A DNA stretch of 8,872 bases from JAAZVM01 sp041694155 (GTDB lineage: Bacteria > Patescibacteriota > Gracilibacteria > BD1-5 > UBA6164), in NCBI GenBank assembly GCA_041694155.1, contig JASMTS010000013.1, positions 1 to 8,872 of the forward strand, written 5' to 3'. Numbering within the stretch: position 1 is the first letter of the stretch; the number at the start of each line of letters is the position of its first letter. The position numbers were made by a program, and so were the translations under genes. Shown here one piece after another: positions 6,734 through 8,872 of the stretch. The notes under the pieces were generated by a model. It made no database searches. It was not told where the DNA came from and worked only from the letters and a program-made list of their open reading frames with translations.

Positions 6734-8872
6734 TTATTTAGATAATTTATCTAGTTTATCTTGTAGTTTTGATAATTTTTCTTGAGCTTGAGACTTTTTT
6801 TCCATTTCAGCTCTTACCAATTTTTCAGGTGCTTTATTTACAAAAGATTCATTTAATAATTTTTTATCCAAAATAGCTATATATTCTTTTGTATCAATTA
6901 TTTGATTTTCTAATCTTTCTATTTCTTTTGTAACATCAAGTGCATTTGAAGTATCAACATAAACCTCTACTCATGCTTTTATAACACCATAAGCATAAGT
7001 TTCATCATCTATTTTTTTATCTACCATTTCATAGTTATCAGCTTTAACTATTCATGCTATCATTGGTAGTACTTGATTTATAATATCAGCATTTTTATTT
7101 TTTGCATATATTTTTAGACCAATTGTTTTATTAGGCATTATATTATTATCAGCTCTTAAGCTTCTTATCTCCCTTATAACATCCAATACTAATACATTAT
7201 CTTTTTCTATATCAGTATCTCTTTCTATATTTACTTTTCACCAATTAGAAACTATAAGATCTCATTTGAATCATACTTTTTTATATATTTCTTCAGTAAC
7301 AAAAGGTATATATGGATGCCATAATTTTAATAAAGTATTCAACACATAAGTAATGATTTTTTGTCAGTATTTAGATTCTTCTTTAGTTAGCTTGAATTCT
7401 TCTATATAATAATCACAAAATTCATTTTTTGTAAATGATTGTAATTCTTGTCATGCTTCGGAAAAGTCATAATTTTCCATAGATTCACTAACTAAATCCG
7501 AAAGATATCTAACTCTAGAAAGTATCCATTTCTCATGAAACATTAAATCATTATAGTTTGATTTTAATTCATTTTCTATTCAAGTAATATCATTATCAAC
7601 ATTATCCAAGTTGCTAGATACAAATCTAGAAGCATTCCATAATTTATTTATAAAAAACATATTATTTTCAACATTTGCTTCATCAAATTTTAGATCATTT
7701 CAAGGAGTATTTCATATTGATAATGTAAGTCTTAATGCATCTGTTCAATATTTATCAATCATATCTATTGGATCTATACCATTTCAAAGTGACTTACTCA
7801 TTTTTCTACCGTATTTATCTTTGACAAGTCAATGTAGATAAATAGTTCTAAATGGTGTAGTTCAAGTAAATTCGTATCAAAATAAAAGCATTCTAATAAC
7901 CCAAAAGAATATTATATCATGACCAGTTTCCAATACAGAAGCAGGATAAAACTTTTCTATTAATTCATTTTGTTCATCACTATCCATATTATAATCTAAT
8001 ACAGAAAAAGGCCATAAAGCAGAACTAAACCAAGTATCAAGTGCATCTGGGTCTCTTGTAAGAGTAGTTCTTTCACCATAATGAGCTTCAGCAGTTTCTA
8101 AAGCCATATCTTCAGTCTCAGCACAAAACATTTCACCATCTGGTCAATACCATACAGGAATTTGATGTCACCAAATCAATTGTCTAGAAATACACCAATC
8201 TCTTAAATTAAATATCCAATCTTCAAATGTTTTATTAAATCTCTTTGGTACAATATCAAAATCTTTGTTTTTGTATCATTTTATTACCTTTTTTGCTAAT
8301 GGCTCTATTTTTACAAACCATTGTTTTGAGATAATTGTTTCTATTTTGGCATGAGATCTTTCTCAATAACCTACTTTTGAAGTATGATCTTCTACTCAAA
8401 TAAGGTTACCCTTTGCCTTTAATAACTCAACTATATTTTCTCTAGCAGTCATAAAATCTTGTCATGCAAAAATTCAAGCTACCTTAGTCATATTACCATC
8501 TTTTCATAATACAACTTTATTCAAAGGTAGATCATGTCTTTTTGCTACCTCAAAGTCATTTGGATCATGAGCAGGAGTTATTTTAACAGCACCTGTACCA
8601 AACTCCATATCAACCATTTCGTCTGCTATAATAGGAATTTCTTTGTTTACTATAGGTAAAATAAGTTTTTTACCCGCTTTTATTAATTTTTTGTATCTTT
8701 TGTCTTTTGGATGTACTGCAACAGCAACATCTCAAAGTAATGTTTCAGGTCTAGTAGTAGCTATTACTACTTCATTATCACTACCAGAAACAAAATATGT
8801 TATGTGATATAGTTTTGCTTTTTCTTCTTTATATATAACCTCTTGGTCTGATACAACAGTATCTAATACAGG
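6734..8872 (-). CDS. valS: Valyl-tRNA synthetase, N-terminus missing at the window edge (712 aa seen)
   Basis: Class I synthetase that charges tRNA-Val and edits mischarged threonine. About 170-240 N-terminal residues, including the HIGH motif, lie past base 8872. Counting from the first visible codon, the editing domain comes first (ATTRPETLLGDVAVAVHP near 37-54, then FGTGAVKITPAHDPNDFEVA). Next are the catalytic segments DWCISRQLIWGHQIPVWYGP and LDTWFSSALWPFS, then FFWVIRM, YLHGLVKD and KMSKSLGN (357-361 for KMSKS). The anticodon-binding domain follows (KLWNASRF, LLKLWHPYIPFVTEEIY), then the C-terminal coiled-coil arm typical of ValRS (EIERLENQ to KLDKLSK). It ends in tandem TAA codons. TGA encodes glycine at family-invariant positions, which fixes the genetic code of the window. 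Unlike the specificity gene, glycine here is split about evenly between TGA and GGN. Assignment is certain. Confidence 0.98.

Noticed and set aside
7611..7841. Plus-strand 76-codon open frame
   Set aside because: It is antisense to the conserved KMSKS region of valS, which explains the sequence.
190..8872. Series of broken genes or pseudogenes full of TGA stops
   Set aside because: Reading TGA as glycine makes all frames continuous with intact family motifs and TAA ends; the TGA positions match conserved glycines, so this is recoding, not decay.
6734..8872. Mollicute-type code 4 (TGA as tryptophan)
   Set aside because: In ValRS, TGA stands at invariant glycines (LLGD, WGH, SLGN) and TGG at tryptophans; tryptophan at these sites would destroy the motifs.
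1..8872. CRISPR array, tRNA or rRNA genes, insertion sequences
   Set aside because: No spaced direct repeats, cloverleaf-like or rRNA-like segments, transposase motifs or terminal inverted repeats were seen.

Overview
The window is very AT-rich, and every gene I can support lies on the minus strand. Under the standard code all of these genes look shredded by in-frame TGA. The broken frames become continuous once TGA is read as glycine. The valyl-tRNA synthetase gene settles this: TGA falls on invariant glycines in RPETLLGD, WGHQIPVW, YLHGLV and KMSKSLGN, while tryptophan is written TGG (for example in DTWFSSALW and FFWVIRM). This is genetic code 25, known from the Patescibacteria/CPR lineages Absconditabacteria (SR1) and Gracilibacteria (BD1-5/GN02). 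I cannot tell these two apart from this window. Every complete gene ends in TAA.

Reading in the direction of transcription (high to low coordinates): (1) 8872-6734 is valS, missing its N-terminus at the window edge and followed by a perfect 18-bp terminator-like hairpin (6698-6658). (2) 6657-6495 is an AT-rich promoter-type spacer. (3) 6494-190 is a tight four-gene run with gaps of 1, 17 and 32 nt. It encodes a 682-aa protein joining a PD-(D/E)xK nuclease-like domain to an N6-adenine methyltransferase, a 445-aa HsdS-type specificity subunit with two target-recognition halves, a 147-aa HARE-HTH protein, and an 807-aa protein with an N-terminal HARE-HTH domain and a DGQHR (DndB-like) motif. (4) 189-83 is a spacer with a plausible promoter. 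(5) 82-1 is the signal peptide and first residues of a secreted protein cut by the window edge.

The four-gene run is the point of interest. It is bounded by unrelated genes on both sides and has no HsdR helicase/translocase. The nuclease-methylase fusion plus separate S subunit resembles the type IIB BcgI layout (RM subunit plus S subunit) more than classical type I. The two HARE-HTH proteins share both the HTH and the segment after it, so they appear to be paralogues. A working model (inference) is a compact modification/restriction module: the first two proteins choose and methylate, and possibly cut, a bipartite site, while the HARE-HTH/DGQHR pair acts as an accessory DNA reader, regulator or effector.
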